DNA from: Acanthamoeba lenticulata
Taxonomy: Eukaryota > Discosea > Longamoebia > Acanthamoebidae
Direction: 5' to 3'
DNA length: 29,434 bases
Assembly: GCA_002179805.1 (NCBI GenBank)
Contig: NAVB01001275.1
Span: 1-29,434, forward strand
In this document: in pieces, positions 9,501 to 19,144 of the stretch
Numbering within the stretch: position 1 is the first letter of the stretch
Layout: each line of letters starts with the position of its first letter
The notes under the pieces: model-generated
The model's database searches: none
Seen by the model: the letters and a program-made list of their open reading frames with translations, nothing else
Told to the model about the DNA's origin: nothing
Made by a program: the position numbers and the translations under genes

Positions 9501-12500
9501 ACGACCCGCGGGTCGCAGTAATCGAGCAACAGCAGCCGAAGCAAACAGCTTCGGCCGAAGCTAACGCCGAGGCCGAGGCCGAAAGGCGAAGACAAGCAAC
9601 CGAGGCGGCAGCGGTTGCGGCCTTCTACGAGAGGCGGGAGCAGGAGGAGGTCGAACGCGAGCGCCAAAGGTGTCTGCAGAACGAAGCCGAGGAAGAGGCC
9701 AAGAGGCGGCGCCAGCATCTGGCCGAGCAGCGGCTCAAGGAGATCGAGGAGCAGAAGCAGCGGAAGCAGGAGGAGCAAGAACGGCTAGCCAAGGAGGCCT
9801 TGGAGGCCGCCGAGGCCGTCGAGCGACAGCGCCAGGCCGAGGCGGAGCAACGCGCGCGCGAGGAGGCCGAGAAACGCGCGCAGGAGGAAGCCGAGCGACA
9901 GAAGCTGGAAGAGTCCGAACGGCGCGCGCGGGAGGAGGTGGAGGAGCTAGAGCGGCAGAGGCTGCTGGCGCTCGCAGAGATCGAAGCGCGCGCCAAGCAG
10001 GAGGAGCTCGAGCGACGCGAGAGAGAGGCCGCCACCGCCACCGCTGCTGCGGCTGCGGCTGCGGCTGCTGCTGCTGCTTCCGCTGATGAAGCGGAGCGCG
10101 CGGCGCGGGAGGCCGAGGAAAAGCTACGTGGTGAGGCCGAGGCCGCGGCGTCGGCGTCGGCGCCGTCGGCGCAGCCGGCTGAGACAGCACAACCGATTGA
10201 AACAGCACATATGGCTGAGACAGCGCAGCCGGCTGAGGCAGCGCAGCCGAAGCAAGAAGCGAAGCCGCCGAAGGAAAAGGTGAAAGACAAGGAAAAGAAG
10301 AAGCAGAAGAAGCTAAAGAAGAAGCAGCAGCTGGAGGAGGGCGAGCTCAAGAGCGACAGCAGCTACACGTCGACGGACTCAGCGGTCGAGGGCGACGTGG
10401 GAACGCCCAAGCGCGAGCGACGCAAGTCGAAGAGGGCGCTGAAGCAGCTCATCGTGGAGAAGAACTCCAGCACCAGCGATTTCGACCGGGTGCCCAGCTC
10501 GCCGAGCTCCGAAAGGGCCATCCAGACAGAACGTAGAGAGAAGAAGGAGAAGAAGCGCGACAAAGACAAGAGCGCCGATAAGGACAAGGACAAGGACGCG
10601 GACAAAGAGAAGGAGAAGAGCGAGAAGAAACAGCGCCGGTTGTCCAAGCGCGACTCTAAGCGGGAGAAGAAGGTTAAGCGGAAGACCATCGCCGGCATCA
10701 ACGACGAGGCCAAGCCTGAGGAAGCCCCTGAAAAGATGGAGCCCGCGCAGGAGACGGAAAACAAGGACAAGGCTGTCGTGATTGCCGCCGATGACCCGGC
10801 AACACAAGCTTTGGGTAACAAGGACCTTGAGGCCGAGGTCGCGACGACCGACGATGGCGCCTTCCCGAAGAAGGTCAAGCGGAAGAGCTCCAAGCGCGAC
10901 ACGAAGAAGAAGCGCATCAGCGTCCGCGAGAAGCGAAGCGAAGTCGACAAGTCCAGCAGCAGCAAGGTCGAGACCGAAGAGTCCTCCTCCGCTCCCGCCG
11001 CCGCGGCCACTACTGAGCCTCCGAAGGAGGAGGAAGTGCAGGAGCTAAAGCGCAAAGAGCCTGTGGTCGAGCCGGCGCCGCTAGCGAGCGACGTGGCGGA
11101 CCAGAAGGAGAGCGAGGAGGCCAGCCGACCCAACGAAGTAGAAGCGCCTAAGGAAGAGCAGCGGCCGCCGGTTCAAGTACCAGCGACTTCAACCGCTGAT
11201 AAGGCCCAGGAAGAGGCCGAGACGCAGCAGAAGCCGCTCGAGGAGGCGCAGCCGCAGGAGCAGCAGAAGCAGCCCGCGGCAGTGCCACTGGACGAGGCAC
11301 AAACGGGCGAGAGGACCGCCTCTGTCGTGTCTGCGCCTCTCGAGGCTACGACGTCCACCAGCATAGCCGAGGCGTCGTCGCCTATGGCCAAAGCCAATAC
11401 CACCAGCTTCAGTGCCATCTCGATCACCTCCAGCGCCACCGCCGAGCTCAGGACATCCCAGGCCGGCGAGGAGTATTTCATGCGTGGTACACCGTCGGTG
11501 CAGCCCGGCATGAGCGTGGCCGAGCTCGCGCAGGCGAGGCCGCGCCTCGGACTCCCGCTGCGCGGCATGCCCGCCGCGCGTCGCCGGCACTCTACGATCA
11601 TGCGCGGCGGGCTTGCCACCAACCCGTCGGCGCAGCCGCGAGTGATCACGCCTCGCCGCCAAGGGGCCGAGCCTGGCGAGGCCGGCTCCCAGATTCGATC
11701 CCGCGCCATCTCCTCCGCGTACCGCCTCCATTCTCCTCTCCTTCTCTCTACGTTCTTTCTTTTATTGACGGTGGCGGGGGTCGGGCAGGCCGAGGCAAGA
11801 GCCGCAAACGGACACCCTCCAGGACATTCAGGGTACTTTCCCAGTACCCATGAGATCTGCAAGATGCTTGTCCCTGCTGACGACATGTTTTATGTTGGAT
11901 TGTGTTGTGTACGGATGGTGGTGGCTGTATCGAATAGCCATCAAGATGGAGAAGGCGCGTAATGTGGTGCGGCAGCGCGTGGCGTCGGAGATCCTCGTCA
12001 CGGAGACCTCCTACGCGAATTCGCTCGCCATGGTCTCCAAGCATGTGCTGTCGGTGGTGCTCAAGGCCGAGGGGCGCATTCTGACCCCGACGGAGACCCA
12101 GAACGTGTTCTGGAACTGGGATGAGCTCTGCGCCCACCACGCCTCCTTCCTCCACCTCCTCAAGGGTATACTAGGCCTATTCCTTCCTCTTCCTCTTCCT
12201 CTCTCTCTCCCTCTCCGTTTCGGGTCCGAGTGCGCGGATGATCTCACTTAAGTGCGCACAATGGTGTGAGCAGAACGCATCGACAAGTGGGACATCTCGA
12301 CCACCATCGGCGACATCTTCCTGCACCACACCGACTTTTTGTCGCGCTACCGGTGCGTCGCCCGACACTGTCTCCCCCGCGTGCTCGCCGAACCCTCTGT
12401 GTGTCTCTGGAGGAGACTCCGGGGAGGCGTGCACGGAGGCCCGTCAGGTGTCTGACATGAGAGGCCTTTGTGCTTGTTTGGCGGGCGGGGGTGGGGGCGT

Positions 12501-13640
12501 AAAGGCCGTATCTGGCGGGATACAACACGTCAGTGGTGACGCTGCGCCACCTGGAAAAGCGGAAGCCGCCGTTCAAGGTCATCAAGCAGGCGTTCGAGGC
12601 CGAGCAGAAGAAGACGACCTTCCTCGACCTCGAATCTTTCCTCATCATGCCCATCCAGCGCATCCCACGCTACTGCCTCCTCCTTCGGGTGCGCGCCTTT
12701 GCCCTGCCCCCCCCCACAAATTTCAGTTTGGCACCGTCAGAGGGACAAAGACACGCTCATGCTTCTATGACCCTGCGCAGGAGCTGCACAAGTACACGAA
12801 CCCGCTGCACCCGGACTACACCCTGCTGGAGCAGGCCTCCACCAAGATCAACAAACAGCTCATCGAGTGCGCACTGGCCTCTTCCTCTTCCTCCTCCTCC
12901 TCCTCTTTCTGGCGGTGGTGATACTCGCGGGACAACTAATAATGCAATTGCCTCGTCGCCAGGTTGAACGCGGGAATCGACAACGAGCAGACGACGTGGG
13001 CGATGAAGCTGCACTCTATCGAGGACTCAATCGAGGGTGAGATCGTGCAGGGCGAGGTGCGCCTCCCCCCCCCCCGTGCTCCTCTCACCTGCTCGTTGTG
13101 TTCTCCCCCCCCCCAATTGGCCTGATCCATCTCTTCTTGCGGGCTCGATCGAGCACAGACGCTGTTCAACCCGCTGCGGCGGTACGTGCGAGAGGGCGTC
13201 ATCCAGCTCTCGTGGAAGGACAAGGACAAGCAGCCCTACTACTTCTTCCTCTTCAACGACCTCCTCGTGTGCTGCGACAAGAAGAAGAACGCCAAGAGGA
13301 CCAAGGACGGCGAGGAGTTCTCTCTCTTCTTCTCCCTCCCGCTGTCCAGCATCCTCCGTCTCGGTTCGTGGCACCACCTTCGCGTCTCGTGTTCGTTTCT
13401 TCATTTACTATTCTTTTATTTTATTGACTGGATTAAAAATAATAATAAAAAAAAACAGATGACACGCTGCTCGAGAAGAAGGGGAAACTCACGCTAGTGG
13501 TGAGCGAGGAGAAGGGCAAGGAGAAGCTCAATTACAGCCTCACCATCAAGGAGAAGCGGGACAAAGCTCTCTGGGCGACCGACCTCAAGGCCTGCCTGGA
13601 GGAGCTCGCCAAGCGCGCCACCGCCCCGACCACACCGTAG
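6506..13640 (+). CDS. Triple calponin-homology RhoGEF (CH-CH-CH-coiled coil-DH-PH), Trix-like
   Basis: Predicted actin-associated guanine exchange factor for Rho/Rac GTPases. Twenty-four exons close in frame, giving about 1,663 residues. CH1 is at residues ~12-135 (YNHALEDQIRRW, FSAALKDGRVLCQVMNKI), CH2 ~200-335 (FAECLKSGVMLCRLLNTIKP, ENIEHFLQGCQALG) and CH3 ~352-480 (LTPEQQELVDWFNAQL, NIRNGVALMRLVEVL, VESIVILLNYLRD). An acidic Tyr-rich patch and a ~800-residue Glu/Arg/Lys coiled coil with an Ala tract follow, all in one exon (9308-11718). The DH domain (~1312-1500: ASEILVTETSYANSL, FLIMPIQRIPRYCLLL) and PH domain (~1535-1663: GVIQLSWKDKDKQPYYFFLF, FNDLLVC, final helix KALWATDLKACLEELA) close the protein. 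The first exon (ATG at 6506, seven codons) is tentative. Intron 8464-8548 needs a GC donor. Dictyostelium Trix has three CH domains plus DH-PH. Confidence 0.9.
9308..9395 (+). other. Acidic tyrosine-rich coding tract
   Basis: At the start of the long exon of the triple-CH RhoGEF, a (D/E)GEYYED-like unit recurs about four times (EEEYYED, EGVYYED, GEYYED, GEWYGDD). It separates the CH array from the coiled coil and could be a linker or tyrosine-phosphorylation site cluster; the function is inference. Confidence 0.7.
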
Positions 13641-13760
13641 TCGATCAAGGCGAGGAGGGATGATCGCACCTGCAGTCGTCCTTGTGTATACTTTCATCGT
13701 TACGTCATCACCAGCGACACTTATTATAATCATTTTTGCATTTTCAAATAGACTTCAGCG

Positions 13761-15175
13761 CTAGAGACGGGAGCTGGACTTGCGCTGCCAGACGGCGATC
13801 CACTCGCGGCCCTGACGAGCTGGGTGGCTCTCGCGCGCCGCCTCGCTCAAGACCGCCTCGAAGCCCAAGGGCTGGAGCAGGCCCTCGACCCTGCGCGGCC
13901 ACAACAGGTTTTTTTACGTTTTGCGTGATGAGCAAAAGCCCGCGAGGCCAGAAAAAGAGAGAGAGAGAGAGGCGCGGTACAGGGCAAGGGACATGGCAAA
14001 AGGCGGCCCGCCGTTGAACTCGCCCAGCGGGAAGATCAGCGTGATGATCTTGCCGTCCCTGTGTCGCCCCTCATGGGATTAGAAAAAGCGAGCGTGCCTT
14101 GAAGAAGCGGGAAGGAGGGCGCACTGGGCGAGAAGACGGTTGACGCCGGCCGCCCAGTCGTTACGCATGTGCGGTGGTAGCGCTGCCAGGAACCTGTACC
14201 CTCTCCCATCACGTTAGTGTAGGCCATGCGTTCTGCGCCAGGACGGACGATTTCGTACGTGTAGTCGTAGATAACGTCGAAAGGTCCCTCGCCAAAGGTG
14301 AAGAAGTCGGCCACACGGATCACAGCCTTATCTTCGCTCAGACCGTGCTCCTTGAGGTTCTGCACGCATACCACGAATTAGTATAAGACAAAACGTTTCT
14401 GGTTGTGCCTTCTTCTCAGCTGCAAGGAGCTCGGTTCAAAAACAAGAGAGAGCAAAAGGATACGACACGGTGGATTCCCGGGTGGTCGCCCACCCCAGTA
14501 CTAACACCGCCTGGCGCAGTTTAACTTCGCTGTTCGGATGGGAAGCGGTGCTTTCTGCGCAGTATGGCCGTATCCAACAATAGAGGGGTCCAGCATCCAT
14601 GCCGTCACGCAGATCGGCGCGGACGCCAGATCGGGCGATGAAGAAAAACAGATGGCAGGACTCGGGGGTGTACCTGGCGGGCGACCTGCGCGGCGGTCTC
14701 GGAGATGTCGAGCCCTACCACGAAGCGGCTCTTCTCGGCCAGAGCGATCACGTCGTGGGCCTGGGCAGAGCAGTACGTAAGGAAGGAGGAGCACGTTCAA
14801 GGCCTCGAACGTCAGAAGAATGCACGCAAGGTGATGTTGTCCTACCGAACCGCAACCGGGCACCAACACCTTGGCCGTGTTGGTCACATGATTGGTGGTC
14901 TTCAACAAGTTGACCTGCACTCATATACGTCGTCACCGTAAGTGCAAGCGCATGCGCAGCAGCCTACTGGCGAGGACGCACTAGCGGTGGGGCAGGCTTG
15001 CGAGCCTCCCACGGGGTGACGTTGTCCTTCCACAAGGTGTCCCAAGCTGCAACCCACGTAGTTGTGAGTTGCCAGTTGTGCAGAAGGCAAGAAAAGAAGA
15101 ACTACCTTCGCCTTGTGGCTTCTCCGCAACGACCTTTTGCATTGCAGCTTGGGCCTCGCGCAGCTTTTCATCCAT
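13761..15175 (-). CDS. TPMT-superfamily SAM-dependent thiol/halide methyltransferase
   Basis: Transfers a methyl group from S-adenosylmethionine to a small nucleophile, probably a thiol, thiocyanate or halide. Eight exons keep frame: 15106-15175, 14982-15046, 14846-14914, 14674-14760, 14259-14359, 14125-14193, 13981-14058 and 13761-13890; about 222 residues, the usual family size. The substrate-side N-terminus carries WDTLWKDNVTPWEARKPAPP, SAM motif I is VLVPGCGSAHDVIALAE, the acidic ribose-binding residue sits in VVGLDIS, and the post-motif region is FDVIYDYTFLAALPPHMR followed by DGKIITLIFPLGEFNGGPPF and GREWIAVWQRK. The first in-frame ATG is at 15175. The gene is convergent with the RhoGEF gene, 120 bp away. 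Its fourth intron (14360-14673) contains a 5S rRNA gene. The exact substrate cannot be read from the sequence. Confidence 0.88.
14454..14457 (-). terminator. Pol III oligo-T terminator of the 5S gene
   Basis: On the minus strand TTTT begins directly after the last base of helix I of the 5S rRNA and is followed by GCTC. Four Ts is the minimal eukaryotic Pol III terminator. Confidence 0.75.
14458..14575 (-). rRNA. 5S rRNA: 5S ribosomal RNA
   Basis: Read on the minus strand this is a 118-nt 5S rRNA. It starts GGATACGGCCATAC and ends CGTATCC, so the first seven bases pair perfectly with the last seven (helix I). It contains the loop B/C core CATCCGAACAGCGAAGTTAA and the helix IV-V segment GTTAGTACTGGGGTGGGCGA, which also form the usual internal Pol III control region (A and C boxes). 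A TTTT tract follows immediately. It lies inside an intron of the methyltransferase gene, in the same orientation. The sequence matches my memory of Acanthamoeba 5S closely; I could not align it. Confidence 0.95.
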
Positions 15176-15533
15176 ACCAGGTTTACCTGGTGCCGCGCGC
15201 AGGTCAAGGGGGTGTGCCTGCAGCCAAGAGAGTGCTGCGAGTACCACTCAACATGGGCTTCGTTGCACTAAATAGGAAACGTGTCTCGAGTGCGCCAGTA
15301 AAGAGGCAAATGGAGGTTCTTGGGGCACCAACGCGACGTGAACCTGCGCGACTCAGTACGCTGGCGCCGCGCCGCATCAATCGCCGCTAATCAAAAGCAC
15401 GAGCGATTTGTCGCAAATAAATGGAACAGCAAAAAGAGAAAAAAAAGGTTTTTTATGCTGGCTCGCAGGCGTACACAAGACACACAACCGTTGCGTCCGG
15501 CACCACACAGCGGCGAAAGGCACACGATGCAAC
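15176..15533. other. Tandem intergenic region upstream of the methyltransferase, downstream of eIF3c
   Basis: These 358 bp lie between two minus-strand genes and should hold the 3' UTR of eIF3c and the promoter/5' UTR of the methyltransferase. A short A-rich stretch occurs at 15415-15450 (T-rich on the transcribed strand), shortly after the eIF3c stop. No gene was seen. Confidence 0.5.
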
Positions 15534-18500
15534 TTAGGCGGCGTTCCAGCCGCCCTCTTGGCGGCCGCCGCGCCGGCCACGCCTCTCCTGCCGGATGAAG
15601 CCGTCGGCCACATTGCGACGCTCATCGGGACGGGACGAATCCCGGCGGCGGTCACCGTCCTGGCGACGATCACCGCTGAAGCCACCACGGCCACCGCGGC
15701 CCTGGCGGTCGCCCGAGAAGCCGCCTCGCCTGGGGCCACCGCCTCCTCGCCTGGAGTCGTAGCCGCCCGTGCGGCCCTTGTTGTCAAACTTGTAGCCGTA
15801 ACCGCCGGGCTTGGCCGACTCGAGGAGACGCTCGTTGTTCTCCACCAGCACGCCAGCCTTGTCGGCCAGTTGAAGCGCGAGGAGCTGCAGGCGGGAGGAC
15901 TGGGCCTTGTGCATGACCAGCGTGGCAGTGGGCTGGTCCCACGAGGCCTGGATCTCCTTGTTGATGATCATCTTGCTCACGATGCTGTGCACTGTTGCCA
16001 ACAAGCGTTAATATCCTGTCTCTGTCATTGCCCACACACGTTCACAGCCTTGTAGTGGAGAGGAGAACTTACCAGCGATCTGAGGCAGTTCAAAAATGGC
16101 GGAGAGCTCCTCGAGGGACATGGCGGTGTAGCACGGCGAGTAGGTGAAGATGTAGGTCCGGAGGCCCTCTTCTTGGATCTTGCGCTTGAGCATGACCTTG
16201 ACCTCCTCAGCGTTCTGGAGCAGGGACCAGGCCGGGAGGCCCAGAAGCAACTCTTCTGTCCGCTTCCAGTCGCCCTTGGCCAGGGCCCTCGCGGCCACCA
16301 CGCAGAAGTCACGCGTGCTCTCGGGCGGGCCCGTGAAGTAGTTCTTCTCATAGCCGTCCAGCGAACGACGCAGAGCGCGCGAGATAATCTGCAAATTGAG
16401 ACGCAGCAGCACAACGTCAGTCGGACGGCACGATGGCATTCCTCAAAGAGAACAAGAACTTACCTTGGGCCTGATGTCGTGGGGGTGAGCTGCCATGTTG
16501 GGGATCTCGAGGAGCATGGCGGTGGTGAGGTGAACGGTGTCGAGGAGGTCGAGGTTGATGTGCATGTGGAACGGCACCTGGCGCAGCTTCTCGAGCTTCT
16601 CCTGCTCAGGGCTCTTCTCCTGGAAGCGCGCGCTTGACATGCCCTGGGCGAGGTACTCCCTCGTCTTGCCCGAGCAGATGTCCGACAGGCACGAGTGGGC
16701 CTCGTAAATGGCGCCTCGGCGGAAAGCGCACAGACCAAGCTGCACCATCGCCCTGTTGAACAGCACCTGCATGCGAGCATCCATGTGCTGAATGTTGTCC
16801 TGGATGTGGCTGTGGGCAAAATTTGTGGGTCAGCGCTGTTTTGACCCGCAGACAGGGGGAAGGAGAAGAGGGGGATTGTACCTCATGAGCATGAGGTCGC
16901 GGGCCTGGTGGAACCTGTCGTGGAGAGCGTGGTGGTAGACATGGCACAAAAGCGCGTTGGTCTTCAGCCTCTCATCGCCGTGCGCGTAGACAAGGACGCA
17001 GAGCTTCTCGACATCGACCGAAGTCTTGTTGTCAGCAGCGGCATCAGTGCCCTTCTTCTGCTGGCGCTCGATGTGAGCCTCCTCGAGCTTCTCGGTAATG
17101 GTGTCATGCTGCCCATAACAAAACCCCACTTGAGTCAGCATCCTTGTCCCAGTTGGTACGGCTGGCTAAGCACCAAGATCATCAAGATACCTTGTAGTAG
17201 GAGTGCTCGATCCTCTTCATGGCGATGCGGGCGGCCTGGGTCATGTCACCATGCTGCTCATAGTATTCCTGCACCTGGGCAGCCAGCGCGAGGAACAAGT
17301 TGTCCTGACGGAGTCTGTCGACGTATTCGTGAGTGTGCGGATCCACATGATGGAGGCCCTTATTGAACTCAGTGTCCAGTTGCTCGACGAAGGAGGTAAG
17401 GCTGACGGCAATGTGGGCCACAGCCAGCGCCTAAGCAAGAGAAGTAGATGAGAAAATAGTCAGGAGGAAGACAAGGGAGAGCGTCCGAAGAGACGTACGC
17501 CTCCATCCTCGTCCACGGCAGCCTCGCCGGCAGTCTCGTTGAGAACAAGGGAGGAGTCAGTCTTGAGCAGCTGGAGCAGCTCGGAGATGTACTCGTGGGT
17601 GCGAGCCCAGGCGCCAGGCTTCATGGCCTTAGTGACGTTGGCACTGGTAGAGGGAAAGGGAAGGACATCAAAGTCAGATGGTAATAAAAGGTGGCAGCAA
17701 GAGAAAGAGTCGTGAGGTATACCTGGTCCTATCGAACATGATCGCAATCATCTGCATGTAGATCTCAACCTTCTTCTGGCTCGACTTGACGTTGGCCAGG
17801 AGCACCTTGAGCTGGTCGAGCAGCTCCTTCGGCGTGGCCTTCTTCATACCGCGCTTCTTGACGATTTCCTCGAGCTTGTCAGCAATGAGCTCGTCAGTCC
17901 ACACGATCTTAACGGGGGCAGGGGCCTGCTTGGCCTGCTTGCCCTTTCCAGCCTTCGGCTTGTCCTCATCTTCATAAAACAAAACGAACCGTAAGAACAA
18001 AGCACATCAAGCAACAGTTTAAAGTAGCTGCAACGTACCCTCGTCTTCCTCTTCATCATCGGAAAAAGCGCCCTTCTTGGGCTTGGCGAGGGTGGCAATG
18101 TCGTCATCATCGCCACCTTCCTCCTCGTCTTCATCCTCGTCCTCATCAGCCTTAGCCGTCTTGACAGAGGCCTTGTTGAAAGCAGCGGGATTCTATACAA
18201 GGCAGGCATGTAAGTTAAAGCAACAGATTTTGGGCTGGGGCGGGGAAAAAACCTGCTTGAAGCGATCGATCTCAGCCTGGTAATCCTTGTTGTTCTTCTT
18301 AAGCTTTTGAGCAAACGTGTTGAATGCCTTGGAGTCGTTCTTGCTCATGGCCTTCTTGGCCTATGAAATGTGCGATTGGTGTGCGCATGATAAGCGTTGA
18401 TTGGCCTCGAAATTCAAAAGGCAGACAATTGTTCCCCAAGGAAAGAGCGGGATTTGCGTACCTCCTTGTCTGCCTGGGTCTGCTTAAGGAAGTCCTCGAG

Positions 18501-18927
18501 CTTAATGAGGATGGAGATGTAGGGGCCGGGCAAGCCCTCCCTGTTGATGAGGTTGCTCGCTTTCTTGATCCACACAGCCAGGCTTTGGAAATCTAACGCG
18601 GGGCGTAAAAATCAAGCCAATTTGCTTGCGTAGAGAAAATTGAAACGTACTCGTGTTGATGTTCACCCAGTTGCCTTCGCCGATGTCGTTCTCCAAAGTC
18701 TCGATGAGCTTGTGCATTTCTTCATAGCGCTTGTCTCGCACGCTCTTCACGACTCGCTTGGTGTCCTCGCCTTCCGAGTCGGAATCAAGGCCCCAATCAA
18801 TGTTTCCCTCAGCATTCTCTCCCTCGGCACCGCTTCCGGCGTCCGAGCCCTCATTTTCGGAGAGGACTTCCTCAGAGACGTCGTCTTCACTGTCTGAGCT
18901 TGCGGCACCACCCCAGAACTTGCTCAT
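15534..18927 (-). CDS. EIF3C: Eukaryotic translation initiation factor 3 subunit C
   Basis: Core PCI-domain subunit of eIF3, which recruits the 43S complex to mRNA and contacts eIF1 and eIF5. Eleven exons keep frame: 18651-18927, 18462-18592, 18253-18360, 18039-18192, 17723-17969, 17499-17643, 17191-17430, 16882-17108, 16464-16809, 16073-16388 and 15534-15991; about 882 residues (human about 913, yeast 812). It starts [20 protein letters not shown], the typical eIF3c N-terminus with an acidic Ser-rich block, then a second acidic block in exon 4. Helical repeats include [40 protein letters not shown] and [20 protein letters not shown]. The PCI/winged-helix part runs from [20 protein letters not shown] to [20 protein letters not shown] and [20 protein letters not shown]. 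The tail is an RGG-rich segment. It is divergent from the helical-protein gene, 217 bp apart. Confidence 0.97.
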
Positions 18928-19144
18928 CTTCGCGATTTGTTGTGGAAAAATGGGGAGGGAGACCCGCGCGAGTGTAGCAGCACCGACCAAGAACAGAAGA
19001 AGAAAGCCCGAATCTGCAGCCAAAGCGTTCTGGTATAATTTCCTTGTTATTTGGAAAATGTGTTTGATATCTTATTGGACTTTAAAAATTTCGTAATCAT
19101 CTCCGAAACGATTGGTCTCGTGCCTGGCTTTTGCATTTCTACTG
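18928..19144. promoter_or_regulatory. Short divergent promoter region, eIF3c / helical protein
   Basis: Only 217 bp separate the two head-to-head start codons, so promoter elements are probably shared or interleaved. On the minus strand a pyrimidine-rich stretch (about 18985-19000) precedes the eIF3c ATG. The centre (19040-19095) is AT-rich. No canonical TATA box could be assigned with confidence. Confidence 0.55.

Noticed and set aside
9625..11133. Long minus-strand Ser-rich open frames (9625-10350 and 10363-11133)
   Set aside because: They are antisense shadows of the Glu/Lys/Arg-rich exon of the RhoGEF gene; no splice sites or motifs support them.
11719..11788. Hydrophobic segment (HSPLLLSTFFLLLTVAGVG) suggesting a membrane helix in the coiled-coil protein
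   Set aside because: It lies in a pyrimidine-rich intron (donor gtaccg, acceptor gtcgggcag). Removing it and the next intron (11833-11937) joins the coiled coil to the DH domain in phase.
14430..14460. GGTTCAAA as a possible tRNA B box next to the 5S gene
   Set aside because: No cloverleaf could be built around it and no A box lies at the right distance.
14501..14920. Open frames on both strands across 14501-14920
   Set aside because: They run through the 5S rRNA gene and through introns; only the short methyltransferase exons inside are coding.
14981..15247. N-terminal extension of the methyltransferase as an organelle targeting peptide
   Set aside because: The upstream frame is open but begins at a GTG; the first ATG in frame is at 15175, and TPMT-family length fits without the extension.
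15408..16055. Long plus-strand open frame across the eIF3c 3' end
   Set aside because: It is antisense to the conserved PCI/RGG coding region of eIF3c and has only repetitive Ala/Val-rich content.
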